DNA of 64,000 bases, taken from NCBI RefSeq assembly GCF_001552135.1, contig NZ_BCQP01000058.1, positions 1 to 64,000 on the forward strand, given 5' to 3'. The DNA is from Actinomadura chibensis NBRC 106107 (GTDB lineage Bacteria > Actinomycetota > Actinomycetes > Streptosporangiales > Streptosporangiaceae). Under the pieces are notes generated by a model. It searched no databases. It worked only from the letters and a program-made list of their open reading frames with translations, and had not been told where the DNA came from. The position numbers and the translations under genes are program-made. Of the stretch, positions 44,702-54,112 are shown piece by piece. Each line of letters opens with the position of its first letter. The first letter of the stretch is position 1.

Positions 44702-47700
44702 GTGAGCACGGACATCGTCCGGCGCAGGGAGAGACGTGACCCCCCGCCCATGCCGCGTGGGGAGATCCTGCTCGAATCGCCGCCCGAGCTGCCCGAGCTG
44801 ATCCCGCAGGGCATGCAGGCGGTGCTGACCTACCTGCCGATGCTCGCGGGGTCCGGCGCCATGGTCTTCATGATGGCGGGACGCGGCGGCGGCACGCTCC
44901 AGTACGTGGCGGGCGGCATGTTCGCCGTCTCCATGTTCGGCATGATGCTCGGCCAGGTCGGCCGCGGCAGCGGCGAGCGCAAGGTCAAGCTGAACAACGA
45001 GCGCCGCGACTACCTGCGCTACCTCGGGCAGGTGCGCAAGAAGGTCCGCCGGGCGGCCAAGCAGCAGCGCGAGGCGCTGGAGTGGGCGAGCCCCGACCCG
45101 GCGTCGCTGTGGTCGCTGGTGATGAGCGCCCGGCTGTGGGAGCGGCGGCCGTCCGACGACGACTTCATCCAGGTGCGGCTGGCGAGCGGCGCGCAGAAGC
45201 TCGCCGTGCAGCTCATCGCGCCGGAGACCAAGCCGATCGAGGACCTGGAGCCGATGACGGCGGGCGCGCTGCGCCGGTTCATGCGGACGCACGCGAACGT
45301 CCCGGGCCTGCCGATCTCGCTGTCGCTGCGGTCGTTCTCGCGGATCGTCCCGTCCGGCGAGCCGGAGGCCGTGTACGGGATGGTCCGGGCGCTGATCGCG
45401 CAGATCGCCACGTTCCACTCCCCCGACGACGTGCGCGTCACGGTGTGCGCGTCGCGGGAGCGGATGCCGTGGTGGCAGTGGATCAAGTGGCTGCCGCACA
45501 ACCTGCACCCGAGCGAGCACGACGCGGCGGGCGCGGTGCGGCTGATGGCCGAGAGCATGACGACGCTGGAGGCGATGTTCGGCCAGGAGGTGAAGGACCG
45601 CCCGCGCTTCCAGCCCGGCCTGTCCCAGGACGACCTGCCCTACCACATCGTGATCATGGACGGCGGCCAGGCGTCCTATGACTCCCAGCTCGCCGCCGAC
45701 GGCGTCGAGGGCGTGTGCGTCATCGACCTGACCGGGTCCGTCGCGCCGACGCCGGAGCCGACGATGCTGCGGCTGCGGGTCACCAAGGAGCAGGTCGCGC
45801 GTCTTACCAAGGACCGCACCGGCAAGGACGTCGCGACCCGCATCGGCAAGCCCGACTCGATCACGCTTCAGCAGGCCGAGGCGCTGGCCCGGCAGCTCGC
45901 CCCGCTGCGCGCGAGCGCCGCGTCCGGCCCGATGGAGGATGCCCTGTCCGGCGCCACCACGGTGACGTCGCTGCTCGGCATCGAGAACCCGTTCAGCGTC
46001 GACCCGAACGAGACGTGGCGGCCGCGGGCGCCGCGCAACCGGCTGCGCGTCCCGATCGGCGTGGACACCGAGGGGCGTCCCGTCCACCTCGACATCAAGG
46101 AGTCGGCGCAGGGCGGCATGGGTCCGCACGGCCTGTGCATCGGCGCGACCGGGTCCGGCAAGTCGGAGGCGCTGCGCACGCTGGTGCTCGGGCTGGCGCT
46201 GACGCATTCGTCGGAGGTGCTGAACTTCGTCCTGGTCGACTTCAAGGGCGGCGCGACGTTCCTCGGGATGGAGAACCTGAGGCACGTCTCCGCCATCATC
46301 ACGAACCTTGAGGACGAGCTCCCCCTCGTCGACCGCATGTACGACGCGCTGCACGGCGAGATGGTCCGCCGCCAGGAGTACCTCCGCGCGCAGGGGAACT
46401 ACGCGTCGCTCCGCGACTACGAGAAGGCGCGCGAGCAGGGCGCCGACCTGAAGCCGATGCCGACGCTGTTCCTGGTGCTGGACGAGTTCTCCGAGCTGCT
46501 GTCCGCCAAGCCCGAGTTCGCCGACCTGTTCGTCATGATCGGACGCCTCGGCCGCTCGCTCGGCGTCCACATCCTGCTGGCGTCGCAGCGCCTGGAGGAG
46601 GGCAAGCTCCGCGGCCTCGACACGCACCTCTCCTACCGGATCGGCCTGCGGACGTTCTCCGCGCAGGAGTCGCGCGTCGTGCTCGGCGTCCCGGACGCCT
46701 ACGAGCTGCCGTCCGCGCCGGGCCACGGCTACATGAAGTTCGGCACCGAGTCGATGACGCGGTTCCGCGCCGCGTACGTGTCCGGCCCGGCCACCGAGGA
46801 CCTCCAGCCCAAGGAGAAGGCGGGGCCGCAGGTGGTGCGGCAGATCGTCCCCTACATCCCGGACTACATCCGCCCGCACGTCATCGAGAACGGGCAGGAG
46901 CAGCAGCAGGGCGCGGAGGAGGAGTCGCAGGCGTCGCTGTTCGACGTGGTCGTCAAGCAGCTGGAGAACCACGGACCGCCCGCGCACCAGATCTGGCTCC
47001 CGCCGCTCGACGCCCCGCCCACGCTGGACGAGCTGCTCCCGACGCTCGCCGTCGTCCCCGGGCTCGGCCTGACGACCCAGCACGAGGGCTGGCGGAACCG
47101 GCTGCACGCCATCGTCGGCATCGCGGACAAGCCGTTCGACCAGCGCCGCGACCCGATGTACGTCGACCTGTCCGGCGCGGCGGGCAACGCGGGCATCGCC
47201 GGGTCGCCGCAGACCGGCAAGTCCACGATGCTGCGGACGCTGATGGCGTCCCTCGCGATGACGCACTCGCCGCAGCAGGTCCAGTTCTACTGCCTCGACT
47301 TCGGCGGCGGCACCCTCGCCGGGCTCGCCGACCTCCCGCACGTCGGCGGCGTCGCCAACCGGTTGGACGGCGACCGCGTCCGCCGGACGGTCGCCGAGGT
47401 CACCGCCCTGCTGGAGCAGCGCGAGCGCGAGTTCGCCGAGCGCGGCATCGACTCGATGCCGACCTACCGGCGGATGCGCGCGTCCGGCGAGATCACCGGC
47501 GACGGCTACGGCGACGTGTTCCTCGTCGTGGACGGCTGGATGACCCTCCGGCAGGACTTCGAGAACCTCGAACCCGTCATCACCGACCTCGTCGCCCGCG
47601 GCCTCGGCTACGGCATCCACGTCATCGCGACGGTGAACAAGTGGTCGGAGTTCCGGATGAACGTCCGCGACCTGTTCGGGACGAAGCTGGAGCTGAAGCT

Positions 47701-48655
47701 CGGCGACCCGTACGAGTCGGAGATCGACCGGAAGCTCGCCGACAACGTCCCGGAGGGCAAGCCGGGACGCGGCCTGACCCGCGACGGGCACCACTGCCTC
47801 ACCGCGCTCCCCCGGCTGGACGGCGACCCGGACGACTCGACGCTCGCGGAGGGCGTCCGCAAGCTGGTCGCCGCCGTCGCCCAGAACTGGGACGGCCCCG
47901 GCGCGCCGAAGGTGCGGATGCTGCCGTCCGTCCTGCCGGTGTCGTCGCTGCCCGCGGCGGCGGAGAGCGGCTCGCGGATCCCGATCGGCATCGACGAGGA
48001 GAGCCTGTCGCCGGTCTTCCTGGACTTCGCGTCCGAGTCCCACTTCCTCGTGATCGGCGACACCGAGTGCGGCAAGTCGAACCTGCTGCGCATGATCACC
48101 AGCGGGCTGATCGAGCGGTACACCCCCGCGCAGGCGCGGATGATCTTCATCGACTATCGCCGGTCGCTGCTGGACGCCGCCGAGACCGAGCACCGGATCG
48201 GGTACGCCGCGTCCTCGGCCGCCGCGCAGGGCCTGGTCAAGGACATCGTGGGCGCCCTCCAGCAGCGGCTCCCGCCCGCCGACCTCACCCCGGAGCAGCT
48301 CCGCGACCGGTCCTGGTGGAGCGGCGCCGACCTGTACCTCATCATCGACGACTACGACCTCGTCGCGACGTCCAGCAACCCGGTCGTCCAGCTGGCGGAA
48401 CTGCTCCCACAGGCGCGCGACATCGGCCTGCACGTCATCGTGTCCCGCGCGTTCGGCGGCGCGGGCCGCGCCATGTACGACCCGGTCCTCCAGCGCATCA
48501 AGGAGATGGGCTCGCCCGGCCTGCTCATGTCCGGGAACAAGGACGAGGGCGTCGTGCTCGGCAACGTCAAGGGACACTCGCTGCCGCCCGGCCGCGGCTA
48601 CTTCATCAACCGCAGGAACGGCACCCGCCTCATCCAGACCGCACACCAGGAATAG
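44702..48655 (+). CDS. eccC: Type VII secretion ATPase EccC (three FtsK/SpoIIIE domains)
   Basis: 1317 residues in one chain (not split as EccCa/EccCb). Two membrane helices near residues 35-85 and a stalk domain precede three ATPase domains. Walker A motifs are GATGSGKS (about 481-488), GSPQTGKS (834-841) and GDTECGKS (1119-1126). Domain 1 has a proper Walker B (LFLVLDEFSEL); domain 2 reads FLVVDGW and domain 3 LYLIIDDYD, so the catalytic Glu is kept only in domain 1, as in other EccC proteins. It selects and drives WXG100 substrates. The GTG at 44702 has GGAAGGA upstream. Confidence 0.96.
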   Translation: MSTDIVRRRERRDPPPMPRGEILLESPPELPELIPQGMQAVLTYLPMLAGSGAMVFMMAGRGGGTLQYVAGGMFAVSMFGMMLGQVGRGSGERKVKLNNERRDYLRYLGQVRKKVRRAAKQQREALEWASPDPASLWSLVMSARLWERRPSDDDFIQVRLASGAQKLAVQLIAPETKPIEDLEPMTAGALRRFMRTHANVPGLPISLSLRSFSRIVPSGEPEAVYGMVRALIAQIATFHSPDDVRVTVCASRERMPWWQWIKWLPHNLHPSEHDAAGAVRLMAESMTTLEAMFGQEVKDRPRFQPGLSQDDLPYHIVIMDGGQASYDSQLAADGVEGVCVIDLTGSVAPTPEPTMLRLRVTKEQVARLTKDRTGKDVATRIGKPDSITLQQAEALARQLAPLRASAASGPMEDALSGATTVTSLLGIENPFSVDPNETWRPRAPRNRLRVPIGVDTEGRPVHLDIKESAQGGMGPHGLCIGATGSGKSEALRTLVLGLALTHSSEVLNFVLVDFKGGATFLGMENLRHVSAIITNLEDELPLVDRMYDALHGEMVRRQEYLRAQGNYASLRDYEKAREQGADLKPMPTLFLVLDEFSELLSAKPEFADLFVMIGRLGRSLGVHILLASQRLEEGKLRGLDTHLSYRIGLRTFSAQESRVVLGVPDAYELPSAPGHGYMKFGTESMTRFRAAYVSGPATEDLQPKEKAGPQVVRQIVPYIPDYIRPHVIENGQEQQQGAEEESQASLFDVVVKQLENHGPPAHQIWLPPLDAPPTLDELLPTLAVVPGLGLTTQHEGWRNRLHAIVGIADKPFDQRRDPMYVDLSGAAGNAGIAGSPQTGKSTMLRTLMASLAMTHSPQQVQFYCLDFGGGTLAGLADLPHVGGVANRLDGDRVRRTVAEVTALLEQREREFAERGIDSMPTYRRMRASGEITGDGYGDVFLVVDGWMTLRQDFENLEPVITDLVARGLGYGIHVIATVNKWSEFRMNVRDLFGTKLELKLGDPYESEIDRKLADNVPEGKPGRGLTRDGHHCLTALPRLDGDPDDSTLAEGVRKLVAAVAQNWDGPGAPKVRMLPSVLPVSSLPAAAESGSRIPIGIDEESLSPVFLDFASESHFLVIGDTECGKSNLLRMITSGLIERYTPAQARMIFIDYRRSLLDAAETEHRIGYAASSAAAQGLVKDIVGALQQRLPPADLTPEQLRDRSWWSGADLYLIIDDYDLVATSSNPVVQLAELLPQARDIGLHVIVSRAFGGAGRAMYDPVLQRIKEMGSPGLLMSGNKDEGVVLGNVKGHSLPPGRGYFINRRNGTRLIQTAHQE

Positions 48656-48667
48656 GAGCACCCCCTT

Positions 48668-49147
48668 ATGGCCGAGTTCAGCCTCGGGCCGGACTTCGAG
48701 CGCTACCAGCGCGACATGCAGCAGCAGATGGGCGACCTGACGAAGATGCAGGAGTCCATCAAGGCCGCCGTCGGCCGGGGCGAGGCGGCCGACGGCCGGA
48801 TCGTGGCCGAGTACAGGTCAGAGGGCGGCCTGACCAAACTGGACCTCGACCCCCGAGCCCTGCGGCTCCCCGCCGTCGAACTCAGCGACGCGATCCGCAC
48901 CGCGGTGAACGCCGCCGCGCAGGACTTCCAGACGAAGGTCCGCGAGGCCAGCTCCTCGATGTTCAACCTCCCGGACGACCCGCAGAAGGCCGTGGACCCC
49001 GCCAAGGCCCTCGCCTCCCTGGACAAGATCGCCAACGGCTTCGCGGGCCAACTCCGCGACCTGGCCCGCGAACTGGGCGTCCAACAACAACGCGCCCAAC
49101 AAGCAATGGAAAACTACAAGGGCCCCGGCTCCCCCGGCCCCCGCTAA
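48668..49147 (+). CDS. YbaB/EbfC-family protein, ESX-associated
   Basis: 159 residues. The N-terminal ~100 residues follow the YbaB pattern (helix, VAEYRSEGGLTKLDLDPRAL, helix); the C-terminus is a helical, Gln/Ala-rich extension. The gene starts 12 bp after eccC, with its ribosome site overlapping the eccC stop (AATAGGAGC). YbaB-like proteins occur in mycobacterial ESX loci (EspL type). A nucleoid or chaperone role is possible. Confidence 0.8.
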   Translation: MAEFSLGPDFERYQRDMQQQMGDLTKMQESIKAAVGRGEAADGRIVAEYRSEGGLTKLDLDPRALRLPAVELSDAIRTAVNAAAQDFQTKVREASSSMFNLPDDPQKAVDPAKALASLDKIANGFAGQLRDLARELGVQQQRAQQAMENYKGPGSPGPR

Positions 49148-49158
49148 CCCCCACCCAC

Positions 49159-49189
49159 GGCCCCGGAACGCCACAACCGCTCCGGGGCC
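49159..49189. terminator. Hairpin terminator after eccC-ybaB
   Basis: Perfect 9-bp stem GGCCCCGGA / TCCGGGGCC with a 13-base loop in the 81-bp gap between convergent genes. It probably stops transcription from both sides. Confidence 0.7.
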
Positions 49190-49228
49190 ACCAAACCCCC
49201 ACATCAGCGGGCCTAGAGCGGGGTCTCG

Positions 49229-49819
49229 TCAGGCGCCGTCGAGGAGGTCGAAAGCGATGGGCGAGGCGACGACGAGCAACTGGAGCGGGTCCGGTAGTGG
49301 GAACTCCACGTGCAGCCATCTACCGTTGAAGTGAGCGATGCGCATACCGGCCGAGTCGGCATAGTCGACCTTCTTGCTGTCCGATGGCGCCTTGAACAGT
49401 CCCCGGTAGACCCGCTGCTCCGCGTTGCAATGAATGGCTCCATCCGCATCACGCAGTCGCCACCTGTCCTGCATGATCCGCCACCGGTCCATTCCTCGAC
49501 CGTCGAGCAGCGGATCGCTGTCAATTCGACCGATGCGTCTCCCGTCCGCGGCGTACAGGATCGGCGCTACCGATCCCTCTGCCGAACTGTCCGGACGCTC
49601 GATGATGAAGACCGGCTCGCCTTCCGGCGAAACCGCCTGAAGCACGGTACGGGAGTAGTCACGCTCGACGGCGAACATGCGCCCCAACTTCCCGCGCGGA
49701 CGCCCACCTTCCAGTTGCCTCACGGAGGCGACGAGCCCGGAGTCGGCGTCGAAGTACTCGTACTGACGACGCCCCAGCATATGGACGCGCAATCGCGGCG
49801 GACCAAGACGACTATCCAT
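49229..49819 (-). CDS. Tubby/LURP-one-like beta-rich protein following effector pair 1
   Basis: 196 residues with repeated short beta strands and turn motifs (YFDADSGLVASVRQ; SPEGEPVFIIERP; ILYAADGRRIGRIDSDP). The pattern fits the tubby/LURP-one/scramblase fold and resembles the 292-residue protein at 51779-52657, which follows the second effector. There is a moderately hydrophobic C-terminus but no clear signal. It lies 24 bp downstream of the large effector-like gene, so it is co-transcribed. An immunity or chaperone role is a hypothesis from position. Confidence 0.6.
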   Translation of the reverse strand: MDSRLGPPRLRVHMLGRRQYEYFDADSGLVASVRQLEGGRPRGKLGRMFAVERDYSRTVLQAVSPEGEPVFIIERPDSSAEGSVAPILYAADGRRIGRIDSDPLLDGRGMDRWRIMQDRWRLRDADGAIHCNAEQRVYRGLFKAPSDSKKVDYADSAGMRIAHFNGRWLHVEFPLPDPLQLLVVASPIAFDLLDGA

Positions 49820-49843
49820 CCGAGGTCCTGATGACCACCGTAG

Positions 49844-51106
49844 CTATTTCCATGGTGGGTCGAAGTTCTTCTCCTGACTTCCCCAAGGTGTCACGGAGGT
49901 CATCTTGTTCTCGCCCTTCCCGTCGACCCCGGCCGTGCCCTCGTAGTCGACTTTGGCGCCCGCATCCGGTTGTTCAGCACCGACGCCATAGGTGGTCTTC
50001 GCGTTCCCCTGGGCGTCCCACTCCTTCTTGATGCCACCGGTGAGGTCGACTCCAGGCCCGGACTCTTTTCCTTTGAGTTCGAAGTCGCTTCCCGCATATC
50101 CTCCAGGTCCGTGCTGCCGGTGGCCTGACACTTCGAGTTCGGGGCCGTTTTTTCCCGGAACCTGGACTTTGGCCCCTCCTCCCACGTTCCATGTAGTGTC
50201 GTATTTCCGGTCGGCATCGAGATCTATTTCTTGGAGCGGAAAACCCTTCGTGCCCGAGAACTCGTTACGGCGGCCCGGGATCGGGCTCCGCTCGCCGTTC
50301 GAGCGGTTCATGTAGGCGAGGCCGGTGTTGGCGGCGCTCTGCAGGAGGTTCGCGGCGGCTCCGGCCGAGCCGGTTACCGCGGCCTTCTTGAGGGCGGCCC
50401 AGGCTTCGGTGTTGCCGTGGTCCGACTGGTACTTCGCGGTCACCGCTGTACCGCCGGCGAGGACGGCCGCGCAGGCGTGACCGGCCATTCCGAGCGCCCC
50501 CGTGACGACGTACGTCACGTTGAGTGCCGTCTGCGCCAGCGAGACGCACGCTCCGTACATGGCGCCGAGGCTGGCACCGGCCGCGGCGACCAGGGCCGCG
50601 AGGAAGCCCGCGATGGCGATGGCGAACATGGCATAGGCGAAGAGCGCCCAGGCCAATGAGATGAGCGCATAGTGGACGGCCATGCAGTAGTTGTGCAGGT
50701 AATCCAACTGGAGGCGGTACTCCTCCACCCTTTCCTCATACTTTTCACGGTCGTCCATGTTCCAGGCGGGTCGGGGAATGCCCTCGACCAGGGACTTCAG
50801 TTCCCGCGAAGCTCGCTCCAGGTCGTTCGCGGCGCTCTCCCAGAACCCCGCCGCCTTCTCAAGGTTCTGCGGCTTGCCGGTGGCCAGCTTGAACTGGAAG
50901 GCGATCAGGAGCGCGGGTGGCAGGACGCCCGCCGACGCCGCCATCGTGACCGCCGCGCCCATCAGGGACTCCGCGGCCCCCGTCACGGAGTTTCCCGGGA
51001 TGAACGAGCCCGCGACCGCCGCCGCGCCCGCGCCGCCCGCCGCGGCGCCGCCACCGGCGAGAGCCCTGCCTCTCGGCGCTCCGCGCGTACCGCCAGGAGG
51101 GGTCAT
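49844..51106 (-). CDS. Large T7SS effector-like protein, pair 1
   Basis: 420 residues. Gly/Ala-rich N-terminus; helical WXG-like region with the turn PAWNMDDREKYEERVEEYR; several hydrophobic helices (about 120-220); then a Gly-rich beta-strand-rich C-terminus (LDADRKYDTTWNVGGGAKV; GPGVDLTGGIKKEW) ending in PPWK. It shares all blocks with the proteins at 52654-54063 and 54520-55791. Immediately upstream is the 100-residue YxxxD partner. Probably exported by the T7SS; membrane insertion or pore formation would fit the hydrophobic centre. No known toxin domain. Confidence 0.65.
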   Translation of the reverse strand: MTPPGGTRGAPRGRALAGGGAAAGGAGAAAVAGSFIPGNSVTGAAESLMGAAVTMAASAGVLPPALLIAFQFKLATGKPQNLEKAAGFWESAANDLERASRELKSLVEGIPRPAWNMDDREKYEERVEEYRLQLDYLHNYCMAVHYALISLAWALFAYAMFAIAIAGFLAALVAAAGASLGAMYGACVSLAQTALNVTYVVTGALGMAGHACAAVLAGGTAVTAKYQSDHGNTEAWAALKKAAVTGSAGAAANLLQSAANTGLAYMNRSNGERSPIPGRRNEFSGTKGFPLQEIDLDADRKYDTTWNVGGGAKVQVPGKNGPELEVSGHRQHGPGGYAGSDFELKGKESGPGVDLTGGIKKEWDAQGNAKTTYGVGAEQPDAGAKVDYEGTAGVDGKGENKMTSVTPWGSQEKNFDPPWK

Positions 51107-51142
51107 GTCCGAATATCCTCCGTTCCACTTGCCGAACTGCGG

Positions 51143-51445
51143 TCAGCGCTCGATGTTGCTTTGCCGGTCTGCTCGCGCGTAGTTCTGTGCCGTCTTCGCC
51201 AGCCGCTCGGCGTAAGTCTCGGCGACCTTTTTCTGCGCTTTGAGGTCCTCGAAGGCGAACTGGACGGCGACAGGGTAGGCCGCGGACGCCGTGAAGCAGA
51301 CGATGCTGAAGTCTCCGCCTTCGAGGTTGTAGGCACCGTCTTGGGAGAGCGTCTGACCGGCTCGGTCCACCAACGGGACGACGATCTCTTGGAGATCCTG
51401 TCCGTGCTTGTCGATCCGCACCGGATCGGCGTCCTTCTGCCCCAT
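51143..51445 (-). CDS. 100-residue T7SS partner protein with YxxxD signal, pair 1
   Basis: 100 residues. Helical protein with a central beta-like segment (NLEGGDFSIVCFTASAAYP) and a C-terminal Y89-x3-D93 signal (NYARAD). The ATG at 51445 is preferred (AGAGG six bases away); an ATG two codons earlier lacks spacing. It has the same length as the two paralogues at 54113 and 55809. Likely forms a secreted heterodimer with the large protein encoded 36 bp downstream. Confidence 0.75.
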   Translation of the reverse strand: MGQKDADPVRIDKHGQDLQEIVVPLVDRAGQTLSQDGAYNLEGGDFSIVCFTASAAYPVAVQFAFEDLKAQKKVAETYAERLAKTAQNYARADRQSNIER

Positions 51446-51778
51446 GCACATCCTCTGTCAGGGCGGCCGAAACTCGCCTGAGGTCAATCGGACATGCATG
51501 TTAGAGCACACAGTAACGAGGGATCTACCGATAGCGACGACGACGAATCGCTTTGCCCCTTACGGCCAAACGGGGCAATTCGCCGGTCGGTCGCACCCGC
51601 CCGCATGGATGCGCTGCTAATCGTGGCGGTCACATGCCCGAGGAGGGCCCGGGTAGGTCACGTAGCACGTTTGGGTCCCAGGATCGACCATAGTCGCCTG
51701 TCCGAATTTAAGGGCGCATCGAGCCGGGCATACGCAACCAAAGACGGCCGCCATCCGTAAATGCGTAAGAAGCGGGCG
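51446..51778. other. Intergenic region of lower GC with a hairpin
   Basis: 333 bp with no supported gene. It contains a perfect 7-bp hairpin TTGCCCC / GGGGCAA at 51553-51578, about 110 bp upstream of the 100-residue gene. Base composition is noticeably less GC-rich than the surroundings. It probably holds the promoter of pair 1. Confidence 0.5.
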
Positions 51779-52657
51779 TCAGGTGAGGAAGCGGATTACT
51801 AGGACTATTGCCGCTATGGCTACTGCTATTGGGAATACTAGTTTGTAGAGGTGTTCTAGGTGGGCTCTTTGGACGCCTGGGCGGAATACGGCTGAGGAGG
51901 CTCGGGTGCGGGTTGGGGTGCTGTATTCCGCTACGAACCTGTGTTGGAAATCGTCGTAGGCGGTGTGGACGTTTGTGAAGCCCGGGTAGATTTCCGGGGG
52001 TGTTTCGGTGGGGTCGCCGTTGGCTATGGGGAGGTGGAATTCGAACGCGGTTGCCAGGTAGGAGCCTATTAGCAGGGCGCGCCAGGCTCCCGTTACGCGG
52101 TTGTCGATGTGGAGGTCGCCGTTGCGGCGTTCGGCCAGGTGGGCGCCGTTGGGGGCGGTCCAGCGGACGGTGCGGGCGTCGCGGCCGTCGGGCAGGGTCG
52201 GACGGTCCAGGTTCGGCGGCTGCTCGAACACCAGGTCGGCGAAAGGTCGCCCGTTCGCGTCCAGCAGGCGGGCGGCGGGGGTCAGGTTCAGGCCCTGGTC
52301 GGTCGTGCCCAGGACGCGGCCGCCGCCATGGAACGTGGAATGGCTGTCGTATTCCAGCCTGCCGAGAATCGTGCCGTCGGGTCCGATGAACGCCATTTGC
52401 GGGGCGATGGGGTTGAGCTTCAGGTGCTCGGCCCGGTCGGCGTACATCAGCGTCGAGCCGTCGGGGGCTCGGACGGCGAAGGTGAGGCGGGGCGTCTGCA
52501 CCTGGTCGGGGGTGAGGAAACTGCCGCGTGGGGAGCGGACGCGCGCCATTTCGATGAGCCGGGCTTGTGTCGCGCCTGTTTCGGCGTCCTGGAATTCGTA
52601 GAGGTCGGCGGGGTTCAGGCGGAGGGCGGTGGCGGTGAAAAGGGCGGCGGTCATCAT
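51779..52657 (-). CDS. Tail-anchored tubby/LURP-like protein following effector pair 2
   Basis: 292 residues. Beta-rich body with repeated APDGSTLMYADR / GPDGTILGRLEYDS-type turns, related in pattern to the protein at 49229-49819, then one C-terminal membrane helix (FPIAVAIAAIVLVIRF). The start overlaps the upstream effector stop (ATGA). The last ~40 codons use many A-ending codons (ATA, GTA, CTA, GCA, CCA, AGA), rare elsewhere in this window. A membrane-bound immunity or assembly factor is a guess from position. Confidence 0.65.
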   Translation of the reverse strand: MMTAALFTATALRLNPADLYEFQDAETGATQARLIEMARVRSPRGSFLTPDQVQTPRLTFAVRAPDGSTLMYADRAEHLKLNPIAPQMAFIGPDGTILGRLEYDSHSTFHGGGRVLGTTDQGLNLTPAARLLDANGRPFADLVFEQPPNLDRPTLPDGRDARTVRWTAPNGAHLAERRNGDLHIDNRVTGAWRALLIGSYLATAFEFHLPIANGDPTETPPEIYPGFTNVHTAYDDFQHRFVAEYSTPTRTRASSAVFRPGVQRAHLEHLYKLVFPIAVAIAAIVLVIRFLT

Positions 52658-54063
52658 TTGTCCCAGGGCGGCGTCTCGTCCTTCGGTTGGTCGAAGGAGC
52701 CCTCGCGGTTGAAGACCGGGCTGTTCACGTTGTACTTGTCCGTGTAGTCGCCCTTGCCGTCCCAGCCGCCCTCGTATTCGGCCTTACTGCCGCTCTTGTT
52801 GTCGCCGACGCCGCCTTTGAAGCCGCCGCCGACGTTCTCGTTCTCGTCCCAGGTGACCTTGCCGCCGACGGTGCCGTTGTAAGTGCCGGTGGGGTCGTTC
52901 ACCTTCTGGTTGACGCCGACCTCGCCGCCCGCCCAGCCCTGCTCGTTCTTCTTGATGTTCCCGGCGATCTCGGTCTCGCCCGCGGGGGTGTTGACCTTGA
53001 CCCCGCCGCCGTAGGTCCACGTCTCGTTGATGTTGCGGTCGGCGTCGAGGTCGATCTCGCTGATCGGGAAGCCCTTGCCGCCCGCGGACTTGCCGCCGGG
53101 AAGGCCGCCGTTGATCGTGGTCCCGTCCGACCGGTTGACCCACGACAGCCCGGCGTTCGCGGCGTTCTGCAGCAGGTTCGCGGCGGCGCCCGCGGAGCCG
53201 TTGACCATCGCCTCCTTGAACGCGGCGCCCGCGCCGTCGTTGCCGTGCCCGGCCTGGTAGGCGGCGGTGAGCCCGGCGCCGCCGCCCATCACGGCGCCCG
53301 CCATCGTCCCGGCGGCGGCGAGGATCGCGGTCGCGACGTGGGTGACGGTCAGGCCGGTCGCGGCGGCCGACAGGATCGCGCCGTAGGAGGGGGCGCCGAC
53401 GATGCTCGCCAGCGCGGCCACCGCCAGCGCGAGGAGGACGTCGATGTACACCGCCATGCCCATGGCGAAGATCGCGTAGGCGAGCAGCGCGTAGGCGAGG
53501 ACGGTCAGCGCGATCGACACCGCCTGGAGGTAGGTGCTCAGCGCGTCGACCTGGGCCCGGAACTCCTCGACCTTGCCCTCGTAGCCCTGGCGGTCGTCCA
53601 TGTTCCAGGCCTGCTCGGGGACGCCCTTGGCGAGGCTCTGCAGGTCGTTCGCCGCCTGCTGGATCTCCTCCGCCGCCTTGCTCCACTGCGCCGCCGCCTT
53701 CTCCAGGCTCTGCGGCTTGCCCTTCGCCAGCCGGAACTCGAACGAGATCATGAGCGCCGGGGGCAGCAGGACGGCGGCGCTGACCATGGCGATCGCCGCG
53801 TCCATCAGGGGTTCGGCGACGGCGGTCGCGGAGCCGCCGGTCGCGGCCGCGATCAGCGCGCCGCCGGCCGCGGCGCCGCCCGCGCCCATGCCCTTCCCGC
53901 GCGCCTGGCTCCCGGGGGTGGACGGGGCCGTCCGCCCGCCGCCGGACCCGGTGCTCCCGCCGCCCGTGCCGCCGCCTCCGCCGCCCGTGCTGCCGCCGCC
54001 TCCGGTGCTCCCGCCGCCGCCACCGGTGCCGCCGGTGCCGCCGGGGCCTCCGTGCTGGGTCAT
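52654..54063 (-). CDS. Large T7SS effector-like protein, pair 2
   Basis: 469 residues. A Gly/Thr/Ser low-complexity N-terminus is followed by a WXG-like helical region with QAWNMDDRQGYEGKVEEFR, a hydrophobic helical centre (about 165-260), and a C-terminus of Gly-spaced strands (TWTYGGGVKVNTPAGETE; GTYNGTVGGKVTWDE). It ends in DETPPWDK. Paralogue of pairs 1 and 3. GAGGAGCGGG precedes the ATG. The partner gene is 50 bp upstream; the tubby-like gene overlaps downstream. The amphipathic strand pattern suggests beta structure outside the cell. Confidence 0.65.
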   Translation of the reverse strand: MTQHGGPGGTGGTGGGGGSTGGGGSTGGGGGGTGGGSTGSGGGRTAPSTPGSQARGKGMGAGGAAAGGALIAAATGGSATAVAEPLMDAAIAMVSAAVLLPPALMISFEFRLAKGKPQSLEKAAAQWSKAAEEIQQAANDLQSLAKGVPEQAWNMDDRQGYEGKVEEFRAQVDALSTYLQAVSIALTVLAYALLAYAIFAMGMAVYIDVLLALAVAALASIVGAPSYGAILSAAATGLTVTHVATAILAAAGTMAGAVMGGGAGLTAAYQAGHGNDGAGAAFKEAMVNGSAGAAANLLQNAANAGLSWVNRSDGTTINGGLPGGKSAGGKGFPISEIDLDADRNINETWTYGGGVKVNTPAGETEIAGNIKKNEQGWAGGEVGVNQKVNDPTGTYNGTVGGKVTWDENENVGGGFKGGVGDNKSGSKAEYEGGWDGKGDYTDKYNVNSPVFNREGSFDQPKDETPPWDK

Positions 54064-54112
54064 GTCCGCCCGCTCCTCGTCGCGTCGCTCTCGTCGGGGA
54101 TCTCGGAAAGGC

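Noticed and set aside
44303..48661. A long open frame antisense to eccC (over 1400 codons)
   Set aside because: It mirrors eccC codon phase and has the low-complexity Arg/Val/Leu/Gly content typical of GC-skewed shadow frames. The plus-strand EccC motifs are unmistakable.
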